Below are positions 40,926 to 50,951 of a DNA stretch of 64,000 nt, one piece after another (positions within the stretch are counted from its first letter, which is position 1; every line of letters starts with the position of its first letter). The translations under genes and the position numbers were made by a program. The notes under the pieces are model-generated. The model ran no database searches and was not told the DNA's origin. It saw nothing but the letters and a program-made list of their open reading frames with translations. Location of the stretch: positions 27,030 through 91,029 of the forward strand of contig CALFWB010000059.1 of NCBI GenBank assembly GCA_937928795.1. The letters are read 5' to 3'. The stretch comes from an uncultured Anaerolineales bacterium. Its GTDB lineage: Bacteria > Chloroflexota > Anaerolineae > Anaerolineales > UBA4823.

Positions 40926-42629
40926 TCACCGATCTTTAATCGAGCCTATTGGGATTGGTGCAAGAAGATCGATTTCGGGTAAGAAGCCGAGCGCGAGGAG
41001 CCCTTCAGCGAGATTTCTTTCCTGGCCAGCAATCACGACTGCCGTCGTGGGATTGAGAATTTGGTGGAGGTACTTTGAACAACGACTTTTCTTGATCATC
41101 TCAAGGATTTCAGGGGAACGCACGCGCAGGATCGTCAAGCGTTGCACTTGGATTTCTGTCGAGTGGGTTGTCCAACGCCGTATTGCCTGGATCAGCGTGG
41201 GGGGAAGGTTTTCGCAGGATTTCTGGAGTAGGCGGATGAGTTGTTGCGGTTTAAGTCCTTTTTGTTGGGCTTGCTGGAGAGAGGTAGGCGTGATGCGGTA
41301 AGAGAAATGCCCATCCTGATAGCCCTCCCATTGGCAATACCGAGCAATCTGATAGCGAAGCGCCCCAGGGAAGCGTCGCGGAACAGAGATGATCCCCGAC
41401 GGAAGGACCTGTAGTTGGTCTTGAACTTCCGCATTGTTTGATGGGGGCTGGTGTCGCAATAGATTTTCCCCCTGCCGAGTGACTCGAAAAGCATAGGTGG
41501 GCTTTTGCCTTTTCAAGCCTAATTCTAGAATTCCAAACCACACAAGAGGACCAAGAAGAAGATAGCGTAGTAGTTCACCTTCAACCGAATACCAACTCTC
41601 GAACCCTTTCAAGAACACCCCATCACTGCGCCGTCGGATGAGCCAGATTTCGTAATTCCCGCCGGGGCGTTGAAAGTCTGGGAAATGATCATGAAGATAC
41701 TCAACGAAGAGATCAAGGTCATACCAAACTTCTGATTGTAAGGATCGAAGCCGATCGACCAACAAAAGTCGAGCAGACGCTGGGTCGTTTTCCCATTCTC
41801 CCACGCATTCCAGTTGCTCCAATTGTTTGAGTTCGTTGATCGCTAATGATCGCAGCCATGTTTCGTATAGGAATTGAATTGCCTCAAACCTGGGTATTGA
41901 TAGGATATGGCGTATTCGCTCTGGGATTGGCGAGCCGCTTGGGTTGACAACGGCGGCTTCTGTCAGAAGCGTCACTAAGAATTCTGGTGTAAGCGATAAG
42001 GGTAACTCTTTGAAATGCTTTTTGGAGAGCAAAAGATGTCTTTGGAGCTCATTCAATTTCTTGTGGGCGAATTTTTCCATCCGCAACCAGGCTAAGCAGG
42101 TACAGACGTCATCGTAGAGAAGGTCTTGTCCGCTGCAGGTTGGCTCAACTTGTTCGGAGGACAAAGCACCTTCAAAGCGGGGGGTATCGATCGAGGGAGA
42201 AACTGGAAGAGCGACGAGTAAGTCATCTGGAACATAAAAAAATTCTTCTAGCGCTTGATCCTTCTCGAAAAAATCTTGAAAGATGAGCGCGAGGAAGTAT
42301 AAACGCTCGCTGGCACTTTGCGGGGAGAGAAAGATGGCTTCGCGATCCCTTTTCCCTGCTCCGACTTGACGAATTTCCCCATATTTTCGGCTGAATACCG
42401 CAGAAGGAAGGCGACCCTGATGCGCAATTAAGTCTTCAAGAGCTGCACGGGCATCGGAAGGCAGACTGTCAAGGATGCGCTGGATATTCTGCAGATCGAT
42501 CATCCAAGCGCTCAATTGCTGGATTGCCGTCTTTTTGTCTTTTGGGAGGTGATCAAATCCCCAAAGCTGGCAAACAATTCTTAGGAATCCGAGATCGTAC
42601 TTGCTAAGGCTTTGAGAAAGCTTGGGCAT
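40926..42629 (-). CDS. Hypothetical protein, possible helicase-associated (XPB/Ssl2 N-terminal-like) winged-helix protein
   Basis: 567 aa; LSKYDLGFLRIVCQLWG...; LSRKYGEIRQVGAGKRDRE-like start resembles helicase-associated N-terminal domains; no helicase motifs. Confidence 0.45.
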   Translation of the reverse strand: MPKLSQSLSKYDLGFLRIVCQLWGFDHLPKDKKTAIQQLSAWMIDLQNIQRILDSLPSDARAALEDLIAHQGRLPSAVFSRKYGEIRQVGAGKRDREAIFLSPQSASERLYFLALIFQDFFEKDQALEEFFYVPDDLLVALPVSPSIDTPRFEGALSSEQVEPTCSGQDLLYDDVCTCLAWLRMEKFAHKKLNELQRHLLLSKKHFKELPLSLTPEFLVTLLTEAAVVNPSGSPIPERIRHILSIPRFEAIQFLYETWLRSLAINELKQLEQLECVGEWENDPASARLLLVDRLRSLQSEVWYDLDLFVEYLHDHFPDFQRPGGNYEIWLIRRRSDGVFLKGFESWYSVEGELLRYLLLGPLVWFGILELGLKRQKPTYAFRVTRQGENLLRHQPPSNNAEVQDQLQVLPSGIISVPRRFPGALRYQIARYCQWEGYQDGHFSYRITPTSLQQAQQKGLKPQQLIRLLQKSCENLPPTLIQAIRRWTTHSTEIQVQRLTILRVRSPEILEMIKKSRCSKYLHQILNPTTAVVIAGQERNLAEGLLALGFLPEIDLLAPIPIGSIKDR

Positions 42630-42635
42630 GAATTT

Positions 42636-43553
42636 CTAACAGACTACCTGAATCGCCGAGGGGATAAGGCTGATCTTGAGAGAACGAACATCCATACCGA
42701 AGCCTGAAAAGATTTCGCCATCGGTATGAATCACTAAATTTTGGTCGGCTTGAATGTCCATCTCGGTAAACGCTCCGCTGCGCGTGAGGCTAAGCTTGAG
42801 ATGGGTGCCTCGCATCACTTCAGGCAATAGCCGCAACATCATCGGACGCGAGACTTGCGGAATACCGACATAGTTAAGCAATCCATCGTTCACTTCGGCT
42901 GGTGGATAGATATGGAAACCGCCTCCTTCACGGTTGCCATTGCAAAGAATGAATAACAGCAATTGGTCCGACCATGATTTCTGCTCTGTCTTGATCTGAA
43001 AGTGGGGTGCTTTGCTATTGAGCAGGATGGTTTGCATAACAGCTAGTAGGTAGATCAGAAACCCACTGAAGGCGGTGAAGCGACGCGAGCGGATCGTCAC
43101 AATGGCATCAAAGCCTATTCCCAAGGCGTTATCCCAATATTCAACTCGGCCGCGGTTGTCTTCTACTTTGCCTACATCAACCCATTTTGGGCTGCCAGTA
43201 AAGATTTGGCGGATGGCATATTCCGGTTCAGGGTTCATGCCGACCGCAAAGGCAAAGTCGTTTCCGGAGCCTAAGGGAACAATGCCGAGTTTGGGACGTT
43301 GTTCGGGAGGTACTTGCATTAAGCCGTTGACCACTTCGTGGGTTGTGCCATCTCCACCGGCAGAAATGATCAATTCGTAGCCCTCTAAAGCAGCTTGTTT
43401 CGCTAATTCGGTAGCGTGAGTAGGGTAAACCGTCCCTGCCCAATCTGCGCCACCGAATTCCTGGACAATTGGACGTAAATTCGATGCTTTATGCCAAGCT
43501 CGACCTAGATCCGCGTTGGGATTCACAATTAGCTTTACTTTTCTTTTTTGCAT
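42636..43553 (-). CDS. Diacylglycerol kinase family lipid kinase
   Basis: LIVNPNADLG; ISAGGDGTTHEVVNGL; LGIVPLGSGNDFAFAVG. Confidence 0.93.
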   Translation of the reverse strand: MQKRKVKLIVNPNADLGRAWHKASNLRPIVQEFGGADWAGTVYPTHATELAKQAALEGYELIISAGGDGTTHEVVNGLMQVPPEQRPKLGIVPLGSGNDFAFAVGMNPEPEYAIRQIFTGSPKWVDVGKVEDNRGRVEYWDNALGIGFDAIVTIRSRRFTAFSGFLIYLLAVMQTILLNSKAPHFQIKTEQKSWSDQLLLFILCNGNREGGGFHIYPPAEVNDGLLNYVGIPQVSRPMMLRLLPEVMRGTHLKLSLTRSGAFTEMDIQADQNLVIHTDGEIFSGFGMDVRSLKISLIPSAIQVVC

Positions 43554-43575
43554 TGTTCGATCACCCTTGATGGAT

Positions 43576-44346
43576 TTAGTATCGAGATTTCATCTCTCTG
43601 GTCGGGATGAGGATTTGACCTTCGGCGGGGTCTCCGATCAACGTGATGGAAGAAGGCTCATTTCTTGCCAACCAGGCGCAATACGCGGCGATGGCTGCGT
43701 CTAGCTCAGTAGGTAATAACACAAGATTTGTGGGAAAGTTTCCCTGCAAAACCTTATAACGCGTGACCTCTTCAAAAAAACGCATGGGATCGGGCAGTTG
43801 GAGGTTCCTTTCATAAAGGATGAGTTGTCTTTGGAGGCGACCTTCGAGGGTGTTCTTAGGAAGTGGATGGTGACCTAATAAAATCGTGAAGGCAGCATGA
43901 GGGTAGGTTTCTAAGAACTGATTGGGAGCATTCTCGGCTGGATAGCGTTGGAAACCCAATTTGACCATTTGGCGATAGAATTGAAAACCTTGCTGCATCC
44001 AGCGGGGACAGTCTTGTTCGCGGGCGGGGGTGGGGATGACCTTGATGCGATGCTTCCTGAGGATCACTTCACAAAGGCGATAGTTGAACCAGCGGCCTGG
44101 TCTTAAGGGAGGAGATACGGAGCGACGGATTTCTTCTTTTTCCATCACTCTTTGATTTGGCTGATATGGAGAACAAATCGCAACCATGCAGTTTGATTGG
44201 TTTGCTAAAAAGGCTAGCATTTCGGATATGTCTGCAGAGCCTCTGTGAGTGATTGAGAGAGACCCATCTAAGGCAACATAGGTAAACGGTTTCTTACCGG
44301 CAGCAGGGTCAACGCCAATATAGAGAGGGTTCTGAAACATTCTCAC
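43576..44346 (-). CDS. DUF429-like protein
   Basis: YIGVDPAAGKKPFTYVALD; FLETYPHAAF; ELDAAIAAYCAW pattern. Confidence 0.7.
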   Translation of the reverse strand: MRMFQNPLYIGVDPAAGKKPFTYVALDGSLSITHRGSADISEMLAFLANQSNCMVAICSPYQPNQRVMEKEEIRRSVSPPLRPGRWFNYRLCEVILRKHRIKVIPTPAREQDCPRWMQQGFQFYRQMVKLGFQRYPAENAPNQFLETYPHAAFTILLGHHPLPKNTLEGRLQRQLILYERNLQLPDPMRFFEEVTRYKVLQGNFPTNLVLLPTELDAAIAAYCAWLARNEPSSITLIGDPAEGQILIPTREMKSRY

Positions 44347-44528
44347 CTTCCAGAGTCGAAAATGGGAAGTTGGAACGTAACCGTTTGTAGGCTTGCTAAT
44401 GTAGCTTTTACCGAGGTTAGCTCGCTTGTTGATTCGCAGTTAGACACTCGCGCTTCTTGCACCTATTGAGCATACTCTGCGGTTGAATTGAGTGTAGCCT
44501 AAAAGGACGGAAAACGCAATAAGACCAA

Positions 44529-44606
44529 GTATCCACGCAAAAGTTGTAGGATAACTCAATGGGTTGTCCTACAAAGCAATGTTGCCAACAACTTTTGAGT
44601 GCACAC
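44529..44606 (-). mobile_element. MITE-like element, copy 2
   Basis: Reverse complement is 75/78 identical to 20064..20141; flanked by an exact 9-bp duplication TAAGACCAA (44520..44528 and 44607..44615). Confidence 0.88.
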
Positions 44607-44782
44607 TAAGACCAATTGCGTTTTGACTCAAACCACAGTGTGATTTATACTTATTGATGTGGGCTGCGCTATTTAGGAAGTGTGCAACCCTCTACATTTT
44701 TGCCTCACTCACGTTATACTAAAGACGGGTTAGGTTTATATCGTTGAGTCAAATTTATCTGTTCTAAGAGGAGGAACGTGTG

Positions 44783-46357
44783 ATGCAAGAACAATTCAAG
44801 CTGACCTATGCCACCATGTTTAATCCCCCAGAAGAACTTCATCTTCGTTTTGATGAAGCTCTCCAAAGAGTGAAAGTGAATTTAGGAAAAGAATACGGTT
44901 TATTAATTAACAATCAAGATCACTTTACTGATGAAAAAGTTGAGGATCGTTCACCCGTCAATACGGATATTGTCCTAGGAGTCTTTCAAAAAGGTGGAGT
45001 TGCCGAAGCGCAGGCAGCCTTAAAAGCAGCTCGCACAGCTTTTCCAAGCTGGAGCCGTCTACCCTGGCAGGAACGGGTGAATACCCTGCGCAAAGTAGCT
45101 GACACAATTGACCAAAGGATTTTTGACATTGCCGCTGCTTTGTGCATGGAAGTTGGGAAAAACCGTATGGAGGCACTTGGGGATGTCGCCGAGACGGCCG
45201 ACTTGATTCGCTACGCCTGTGACCAAATGGAGAAAAACAATGGCTATATTGTCCAAATGGGCAGCGATCCGCTAGTTGGGTATAAGGCGACCAATTTCTC
45301 GGTTTTACGCCCCTATGGTGTTTGGTTGGTAATCAGTCCGTTTAACTTCCCGAGCGCGCTGAGTGGTGGTCCGATGGGAGCTGCTCTCGTTACGGGCAAT
45401 ACCGTGGTCATCAAGCCGGCTTCGGATACTCCTTGGACAGTGCGCCTATTGGCTGAGTGCTTTCGCGATGCCGGTTTGCCAGAGGGAGTTTGCAACTATG
45501 TTACCGGACCGGGGAGCACTTTGGGACAAGCCTTGATTGAAAGCGATCTTGTGGATGGTATTACCTTTACGGGTTCCTATGATGTTGGCATGAAAATTTA
45601 TCGCGATTTTGCTCAAGGTCGCTATGTGCGCCCGATTATCTTAGAGTTGGGAGGGAAAAATCCAGCCATTGTCAGCCGCAATGCTGATCTGGAACGAGCG
45701 GCGATTGGGATTGTGCGCTCGGCGTTTGGGTTACAAGGACAGAAGTGCTCGGCTTGCTCACGGGTTTATGTTGAGGAGCCGGTTTATGACGAATTGGTCA
45801 ATCGCTTGGTTGAGCTGACCGAGAAGTTAGCTATCGGTGATCCAACGGATCGGAAGGTCTATTTGGGGCCTGTGATCAACCAAAAAGCTTATCAGGATTA
45901 TCAACACTATGCCGAGGAACTCTCTCAGGCGGGTACGATACTAACCGGTGGGAAAATTTTGACCGAAGGCGATTATGGGAAAGGCTACTTTTGTGCTCCT
46001 ACGTTGGTAGCGGACTTGCCGTTGGAACATCGTCTATGGAAGCACGAAATGTTTTTGCCCATTACAACGATTGCAAAAGTTAATTCGTTGGAACAAGCCA
46101 TGCAACTAGCCAACGATGTGGACTATGGGCTCACCGCCGGTTTCTACGGGACAAAAGAAGAGGCTCAATGGTTCTTCGATCAGATTCAAGCCGGGGTTAC
46201 GTATGCCAACCGTCCGCAAGGCGCTACAACCGGTGCATGGCCGGGTTATCAGCCTTTCGGAGGTTGGAAAGCCAGCGGTTCAACGGGCAAGAATGCTGGC
46301 GGGTTATATTACTTGCCTTTATATCTGCATGAACAAATTCAAACGCTCATTGAATGA
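44783..46357 (+). CDS. Aldehyde dehydrogenase family protein (1-pyrroline-5-carboxylate dehydrogenase-like)
   Basis: ATG of GTGATG chosen. ISPFNFPSALSGGPMGAALVTGNTVVIKPA; FTGSYDVG; LELGGKNPAIV; GQKCSACSRVYV. Confidence 0.92.
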   Translation: MQEQFKLTYATMFNPPEELHLRFDEALQRVKVNLGKEYGLLINNQDHFTDEKVEDRSPVNTDIVLGVFQKGGVAEAQAALKAARTAFPSWSRLPWQERVNTLRKVADTIDQRIFDIAAALCMEVGKNRMEALGDVAETADLIRYACDQMEKNNGYIVQMGSDPLVGYKATNFSVLRPYGVWLVISPFNFPSALSGGPMGAALVTGNTVVIKPASDTPWTVRLLAECFRDAGLPEGVCNYVTGPGSTLGQALIESDLVDGITFTGSYDVGMKIYRDFAQGRYVRPIILELGGKNPAIVSRNADLERAAIGIVRSAFGLQGQKCSACSRVYVEEPVYDELVNRLVELTEKLAIGDPTDRKVYLGPVINQKAYQDYQHYAEELSQAGTILTGGKILTEGDYGKGYFCAPTLVADLPLEHRLWKHEMFLPITTIAKVNSLEQAMQLANDVDYGLTAGFYGTKEEAQWFFDQIQAGVTYANRPQGATTGAWPGYQPFGGWKASGSTGKNAGGLYYLPLYLHEQIQTLIE

Positions 46358-46376
46358 AGCCCTTAGCGGTTTGCTC

Positions 46377-46408
46377 TTGTAGGACAACTCCTTGGAGTTG
46401 TCCTACAA
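46377..46408. repeat. Solo copy of the MITE core palindrome, possible terminator
   Basis: TTGTAGGACAACTCC-TT-GGAGTTGTCCTACAA: perfect 15-bp stem, 20 bp after the ALDH stop. Confidence 0.75.
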
Positions 46409-46469
46409 CCTTAGCTTGTTTTTGGGCTTGATGGTAGAATGCAGGTCTAAAGGAGTGTCCAAGCAGTAG

Positions 46470-46715
46470 ATGGAAGAGGAGCCACTGGGGTATCGAGTCG
46501 GGATCTTTTTCATCGTTGTTGGCTTGTTGGCGTTGATACCTTTTGTGGCTTCTGAACAGTTAAACCAACCGGATTATCGATATTTCTGTCCAGGCATCCT
46601 CTTATTGGTAGCGGGTGGGGCCTTGATGTGGAGAAATCGTCCGCCCAAGCGGCAGGACGTTCAACGCTTTCGCATCTTCAAACGCAAGCCAAAAGAAAAA
46701 CGAAAGAGTGAATGA
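46470..46715 (+). CDS. Hypothetical small membrane protein
   Basis: 81 aa, two hydrophobic segments; stop overlaps the next start. Confidence 0.65.
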   Translation: MEEEPLGYRVGIFFIVVGLLALIPFVASEQLNQPDYRYFCPGILLLVAGGALMWRNRPPKRQDVQRFRIFKRKPKEKRKSE

Positions 46716-47617
46716 TGAGCAAATTGATGTCCTTAACCGAAGCGATTCAAAGATACGTTCGAGATGGCGATTTGGTCTATGCGGCCGGTTTCACGCACCT
46801 AATTCCCTTTGCGGCTGGGCATGAAATCATTCGTCAGGGAAAGAAAAACTTGATTTTGGCTCGCGCCACGCCCGATCTGATTTATGATCAGATGGTTGCA
46901 GCCGGCTGTGCAAGAAAAGTGATCTTCTCTTATATGGGAAATCCAGGCGTCGGTTCCCTGCGCATCGTGCGCGCCGAGATTGAAGCCGGCAATTTAGACT
47001 GGGAGGAATATTCACACTTTAGTATGATCTCACGCCTACAAGCCGGCGCCAGTGGTTTGCCCTTTATGCCCATGAACCCGACTGCAGCCGGGGATTTAGA
47101 GCGGGTCAATCCCAATTACCGTCAAATCATCGATCCTTATAGCGGAAACCCGGTTGTGGTTGTTCCGCCTCTAAAACCGGATGTAGCTATTGTACATGTG
47201 CAGCGCTGCGATGCGGAGGGGAATGCCCATATTTGGGGGATTATCGGAGAGCAAAAGGAAGCTGCCTTTGCAGCCGAGCGGGTCATCCTCACCGCTGAAG
47301 AAATTGTGGATGAGGAGGTGATTCGCTCCGATCCCAACCGCACCTTGATCCCCGCATTTATTGTGGATGCGGTTTGTCATGTGCCCTATTGCGCTCATCC
47401 TTCTTATACGCAAGGGTATTACGATCGGGATAATGAGTTTTATCTGCAATGGGATGAGATCAGCAAGAACCGTGAAAAAGTCAAGCAATACTTGGATGAA
47501 TGGGTTTATGGTGTGGCGGATCGAAATGCCTATTGGGAAAAACTTGGCCCGCAGGTTCACCAGCGTCTAAAGGTCGGGGAGCGGCTGAGCGCTGCGGTTA
47601 ACTACGGTTTATACTAG
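46712..47617 (+). CDS. CoA-transferase family I, alpha subunit
   Basis: GDLVYAAGFTHLIPFAAGHEIIRQGKKNLILARATPDLIYDQMVAAG; paired with B subunit. Confidence 0.92.
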   Translation: MMSKLMSLTEAIQRYVRDGDLVYAAGFTHLIPFAAGHEIIRQGKKNLILARATPDLIYDQMVAAGCARKVIFSYMGNPGVGSLRIVRAEIEAGNLDWEEYSHFSMISRLQAGASGLPFMPMNPTAAGDLERVNPNYRQIIDPYSGNPVVVVPPLKPDVAIVHVQRCDAEGNAHIWGIIGEQKEAAFAAERVILTAEEIVDEEVIRSDPNRTLIPAFIVDAVCHVPYCAHPSYTQGYYDRDNEFYLQWDEISKNREKVKQYLDEWVYGVADRNAYWEKLGPQVHQRLKVGERLSAAVNYGLY

Positions 47618-47631
47618 GGAAGGGATCGACA

Positions 47632-48402
47632 ATGGCGGAATATACTTCACCAGAATTGCTCACCATTAATGCTGCGCGCTTATTGCGCGATGGAGATGTG
47701 GTTTTTGTCGGCGTTGGTTTGCCCAATTTGGCTTGTAACCTGGCTCGGCGCACCCACGCTCCGAATTTGGTGATGATCTATGAAGCCGGAGTCATCGGGG
47801 CTCAACCGGCAAGGCTGCCGCTTTCGATTGGCGACCCAACACTGGTTTCGGGCGCTCTCTCGGTGTGCGGCATGTATGATATTTTTGCTCTCTATCTACA
47901 ACGGGGCAATATTGACGTCGGATTTTTAGGCGGCGCCCAGATTGATCGCTTTGGCAACATCAACGCCACCGTGATCGGGGATTATTCGCACCCCAAAGTG
48001 CGTCTGCCCGGTTCGGGGGGATCGATGGAGATAGCTGCTTGGGCAAACCGCTGCTATATCATCACCCCTCATCAGAAGCGCCGCTTCCCTGAGAAGGTGG
48101 ATTTCCGAACCTCAGCGGGATTTCTCAATCATCGTCGCGAACGAGAGGCTGCGAAATTAAGAGGAGCGGGACCCCAAGCGATTGTTACCGACATCGGAAT
48201 TCTGGAACCAGATGAGAACGGCGAATTAATCCTAACCGCTCTCCATCCGGGCCGCATGGTTGAGGAGGCAAAGGAGAACACCGGTTGGGACCTAAGGGTA
48301 TCCGGTCACTTAAGGATTACCGAACCTCCCAGCGAACGAGAACTGAAAATTCTGCGGGAAGAACTGGACCCGCAGCGAATATATTTGAAGGGGGGCGAAT
48401 AA
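47632..48402 (+). CDS. CoA-transferase family I, beta subunit
   Basis: VGVGLPNLACNLARRTHAPNLVMIYEAGVIGAQPARLPLSIGDP; GFLGGAQIDRFGNINATVIGDY. Confidence 0.93.
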   Translation: MAEYTSPELLTINAARLLRDGDVVFVGVGLPNLACNLARRTHAPNLVMIYEAGVIGAQPARLPLSIGDPTLVSGALSVCGMYDIFALYLQRGNIDVGFLGGAQIDRFGNINATVIGDYSHPKVRLPGSGGSMEIAAWANRCYIITPHQKRRFPEKVDFRTSAGFLNHRREREAAKLRGAGPQAIVTDIGILEPDENGELILTALHPGRMVEEAKENTGWDLRVSGHLRITEPPSERELKILREELDPQRIYLKGGE

Positions 48403-49311
48403 GTGAGGCTCTTTTTTTCTCAAGGACGTTTGCGATCGGGGTGGCGGATCATCCTTCATTCCATCTTCGTTTTGTTCTTTACGTTTCTCGTTGGTATCCC
48501 TGTAGCCCTACTTTTTGGGGATTTAGATGCCTTGCCCTCTGAACCATCGCTTCCTGCATATGCCAACCTCAGCAATCGGTGGCTCTTAGTTTCTCAGTTG
48601 TCTTTTGCGATTGGACTGACTTTTGCTACCTATCTTGCGCGCCGCTGGTTGGATAAAAAATCATTCCGCAGTTTGGGAGTGGAAATTAACCGAAGGACGT
48701 TTATGGATTTAATTGCAGGTATCTTGATCGCCGGATTGATGATGGGAGTGATTTTCCTGTTGGAATTTGCCTTAGGTTGGTTGCGAGTCGAGGGCTTTGC
48801 TTGGCAGACAGCAGGTTTTGATCGTTTCTGGCAAGAAGTTTTTACCGTAGCCTTGGTGTTTATTTTGGTTGGGTGGACGGAGGAGTTACTTTCACGGGGG
48901 TATCATCTTCAGAATTTGGTAGAAGGGTTGAATTTGCCCCTAGGCGTTACGCTTTCCTCCTTGATTTTTGCACTGTTACATCAGTCCAATCCATCCTTTA
49001 CCTTAGGCGCATTCTTGGGATTGTTTTTTGCCGCCCTTTTCTTCTGTTTTGCTTATTATTGGGTTGGCAATCTTTGGTTGCCGATTGGCTTACACATCGG
49101 ATGGAATTTCTTCGAGGGGGTTGTGTTCGGATTTCAGGTTAGTGGGTTGGAGAATTTGCCGAAGCTTATTCGTCATAACGTCTCAGGCCCACCTTGGATT
49201 ACAGGAGGCGCCTTTGGACCCGAAGCAGGGTTGATACTAGGCGCTGGACTATTGCTTGGAGTGGGGTTGGTGTTTTTCTATCGGAACTGGCGAGAAAGCG
49301 GGGTAGAATGA
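48403..49311 (+). CDS. CPBP-family intramembrane metalloprotease
   Basis: GTG start; GWTEELLSRGYHLQNL (EExxxR), FALLHQSNPS, HIGWNFFEG motifs. Confidence 0.9.
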   Translation: MRLFFSQGRLRSGWRIILHSIFVLFFTFLVGIPVALLFGDLDALPSEPSLPAYANLSNRWLLVSQLSFAIGLTFATYLARRWLDKKSFRSLGVEINRRTFMDLIAGILIAGLMMGVIFLLEFALGWLRVEGFAWQTAGFDRFWQEVFTVALVFILVGWTEELLSRGYHLQNLVEGLNLPLGVTLSSLIFALLHQSNPSFTLGAFLGLFFAALFFCFAYYWVGNLWLPIGLHIGWNFFEGVVFGFQVSGLENLPKLIRHNVSGPPWITGGAFGPEAGLILGAGLLLGVGLVFFYRNWRESGVE

Positions 49312-49397
49312 GTTTTTTCGTTGCAGCCTGTCCTTAATTGGGTAGAGGGATCAGGATTCGTTATTCAAAATACATTTTGGAGAATTTGTTGTTCGAA

Positions 49398-50951
49398 ATG
49401 GCTTTTGTTTTATCGCTCTTGCCCATCCTCTTAATCTTAATCTTGATGGCCGGCTTCAACTTGAGCGCAGAAAAAGCCGGGTTGATTGGGTACTTGGCTT
49501 GTGTTACGGTGAGCGTTGTGTTTTTTGGGGTAACGATGCCTATACTCACCTATGGGCACTTAAAAGGCTTGTGGTTTGCGGTGGATGTTTTGCTAATTAT
49601 CTGGGCGTCTTATTTGTTTTATTTAGTCCTTGAAGAAGCCGGAATTATAGCGATTTTAGAAGAACGACTGCCTCAAGTAGCGCCCTCTAAAGGAATGCAG
49701 GCCTATGCCTTAGGATGGATCTTTGCCTCTTTTTTACAAGGAGTAGGAGGATTTGGGGTGCCAGTAGCGGTGATTGCGCCTATCCTCATGAAATTGGGTT
49801 TTGAGCCGTTGCAAGCTATTCTCATTCCATCCGTTGGGCATGGATGGGGGGTCACATTTGGGTCGCTGGGTTCCTCCTTTCGAGCCTTGTTGGCTATCAG
49901 CGGTCATCCGATTTATCCGCTCAATATCATCACAGCAGGTATGTTAGCAGTTTCATGTGTCTTGAGTGGATGGATTTGTTTGCTTCTGGTTGATGGATGG
50001 AGAGAATTTCGGCGTTTGTTTGCTCAGGTGACCATCAGCGGCATGGTGATGGGAGGCTTTATGATGCTTGGAGTTTGGTTGGGGGTTTGGAACTTAGGAA
50101 CTTTTCTTGGAGCGCTGGCTGGGTTAATTTGGTTTATCTTTTTGGTGCGTTTTTTCTATAATCACCAACGTCTTGATTTGGAGACGGTCAAGGAGCTTGG
50201 GGTGGCATTTTCCGGTTTTGGAGTGCTGATCGGGACGATTTTTGTGGTGAACCTTGTCCCTTCTCTGAACACGTTATTTCATCAGGTAGAATTTAGCTTA
50301 ATGATTCCGGCCTTGGAAACAGCTCCAACTCGCTTGAATATCCCTCCGCATTCTATTCCGTCTGGCAGAGCAGCCCAGGTGTTCATTCTATCCCATCCTG
50401 GCATTGTGCTTTTTTACGCAATCCTTTTGCTGGTGCTCTGGTTTAGCCTTCAGGGACGACTTCGGGCACACTCTCTGGCGCAAGTGGGCAAAAAGATGGT
50501 GAAGAGATTGGTTCCAACTACAATCGGGATTTGGGCCATGGTGACGATGTCAATTCTAATGGAAATGAGCGGGATGACTGACACAATCGCTCATGGGTTG
50601 AGTGTAGGTTTTGCACCGGTATATCCTCTTATCTCGCTGGTCATTGGGGGGATTGGCGCTTTTATGACCGGAAGCAATACAAACTCCAATGTGCTCTTTG
50701 CTTCGCTGCAGATGCAAACAGCTCGGCTCCTAGGCTATCCGACTGCGCTCATCTTGGCTGCTCAAACTGCGGCTGCGTCTATTGCTTCTACATTGGCACC
50801 GGCAAAGATCATTGTCGGCACCAGCACGAGTGGACTCAAAGGACGCGAAGGGCTCATATTGCGCAGATTGTTTCCAATTGTCGTGATCCAAATTCTTTTG
50901 CTTGCCGGAATCGCTTATCTCATTCTATGGATTGAAAGGATAAATGGGTGA
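49398..50951 (+). CDS. L-lactate permease family transporter
   Basis: Start trimmed to MAFVLSLLPILLILILMAG. GWIFASFLQGVGGFGVPVAVIAPIL; VGHGWGVTFGSLGSSF; FMTGSNTNSNVLF. Confidence 0.9.
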   Translation: MAFVLSLLPILLILILMAGFNLSAEKAGLIGYLACVTVSVVFFGVTMPILTYGHLKGLWFAVDVLLIIWASYLFYLVLEEAGIIAILEERLPQVAPSKGMQAYALGWIFASFLQGVGGFGVPVAVIAPILMKLGFEPLQAILIPSVGHGWGVTFGSLGSSFRALLAISGHPIYPLNIITAGMLAVSCVLSGWICLLLVDGWREFRRLFAQVTISGMVMGGFMMLGVWLGVWNLGTFLGALAGLIWFIFLVRFFYNHQRLDLETVKELGVAFSGFGVLIGTIFVVNLVPSLNTLFHQVEFSLMIPALETAPTRLNIPPHSIPSGRAAQVFILSHPGIVLFYAILLLVLWFSLQGRLRAHSLAQVGKKMVKRLVPTTIGIWAMVTMSILMEMSGMTDTIAHGLSVGFAPVYPLISLVIGGIGAFMTGSNTNSNVLFASLQMQTARLLGYPTALILAAQTAAASIASTLAPAKIIVGTSTSGLKGREGLILRRLFPIVVIQILLLAGIAYLILWIERING

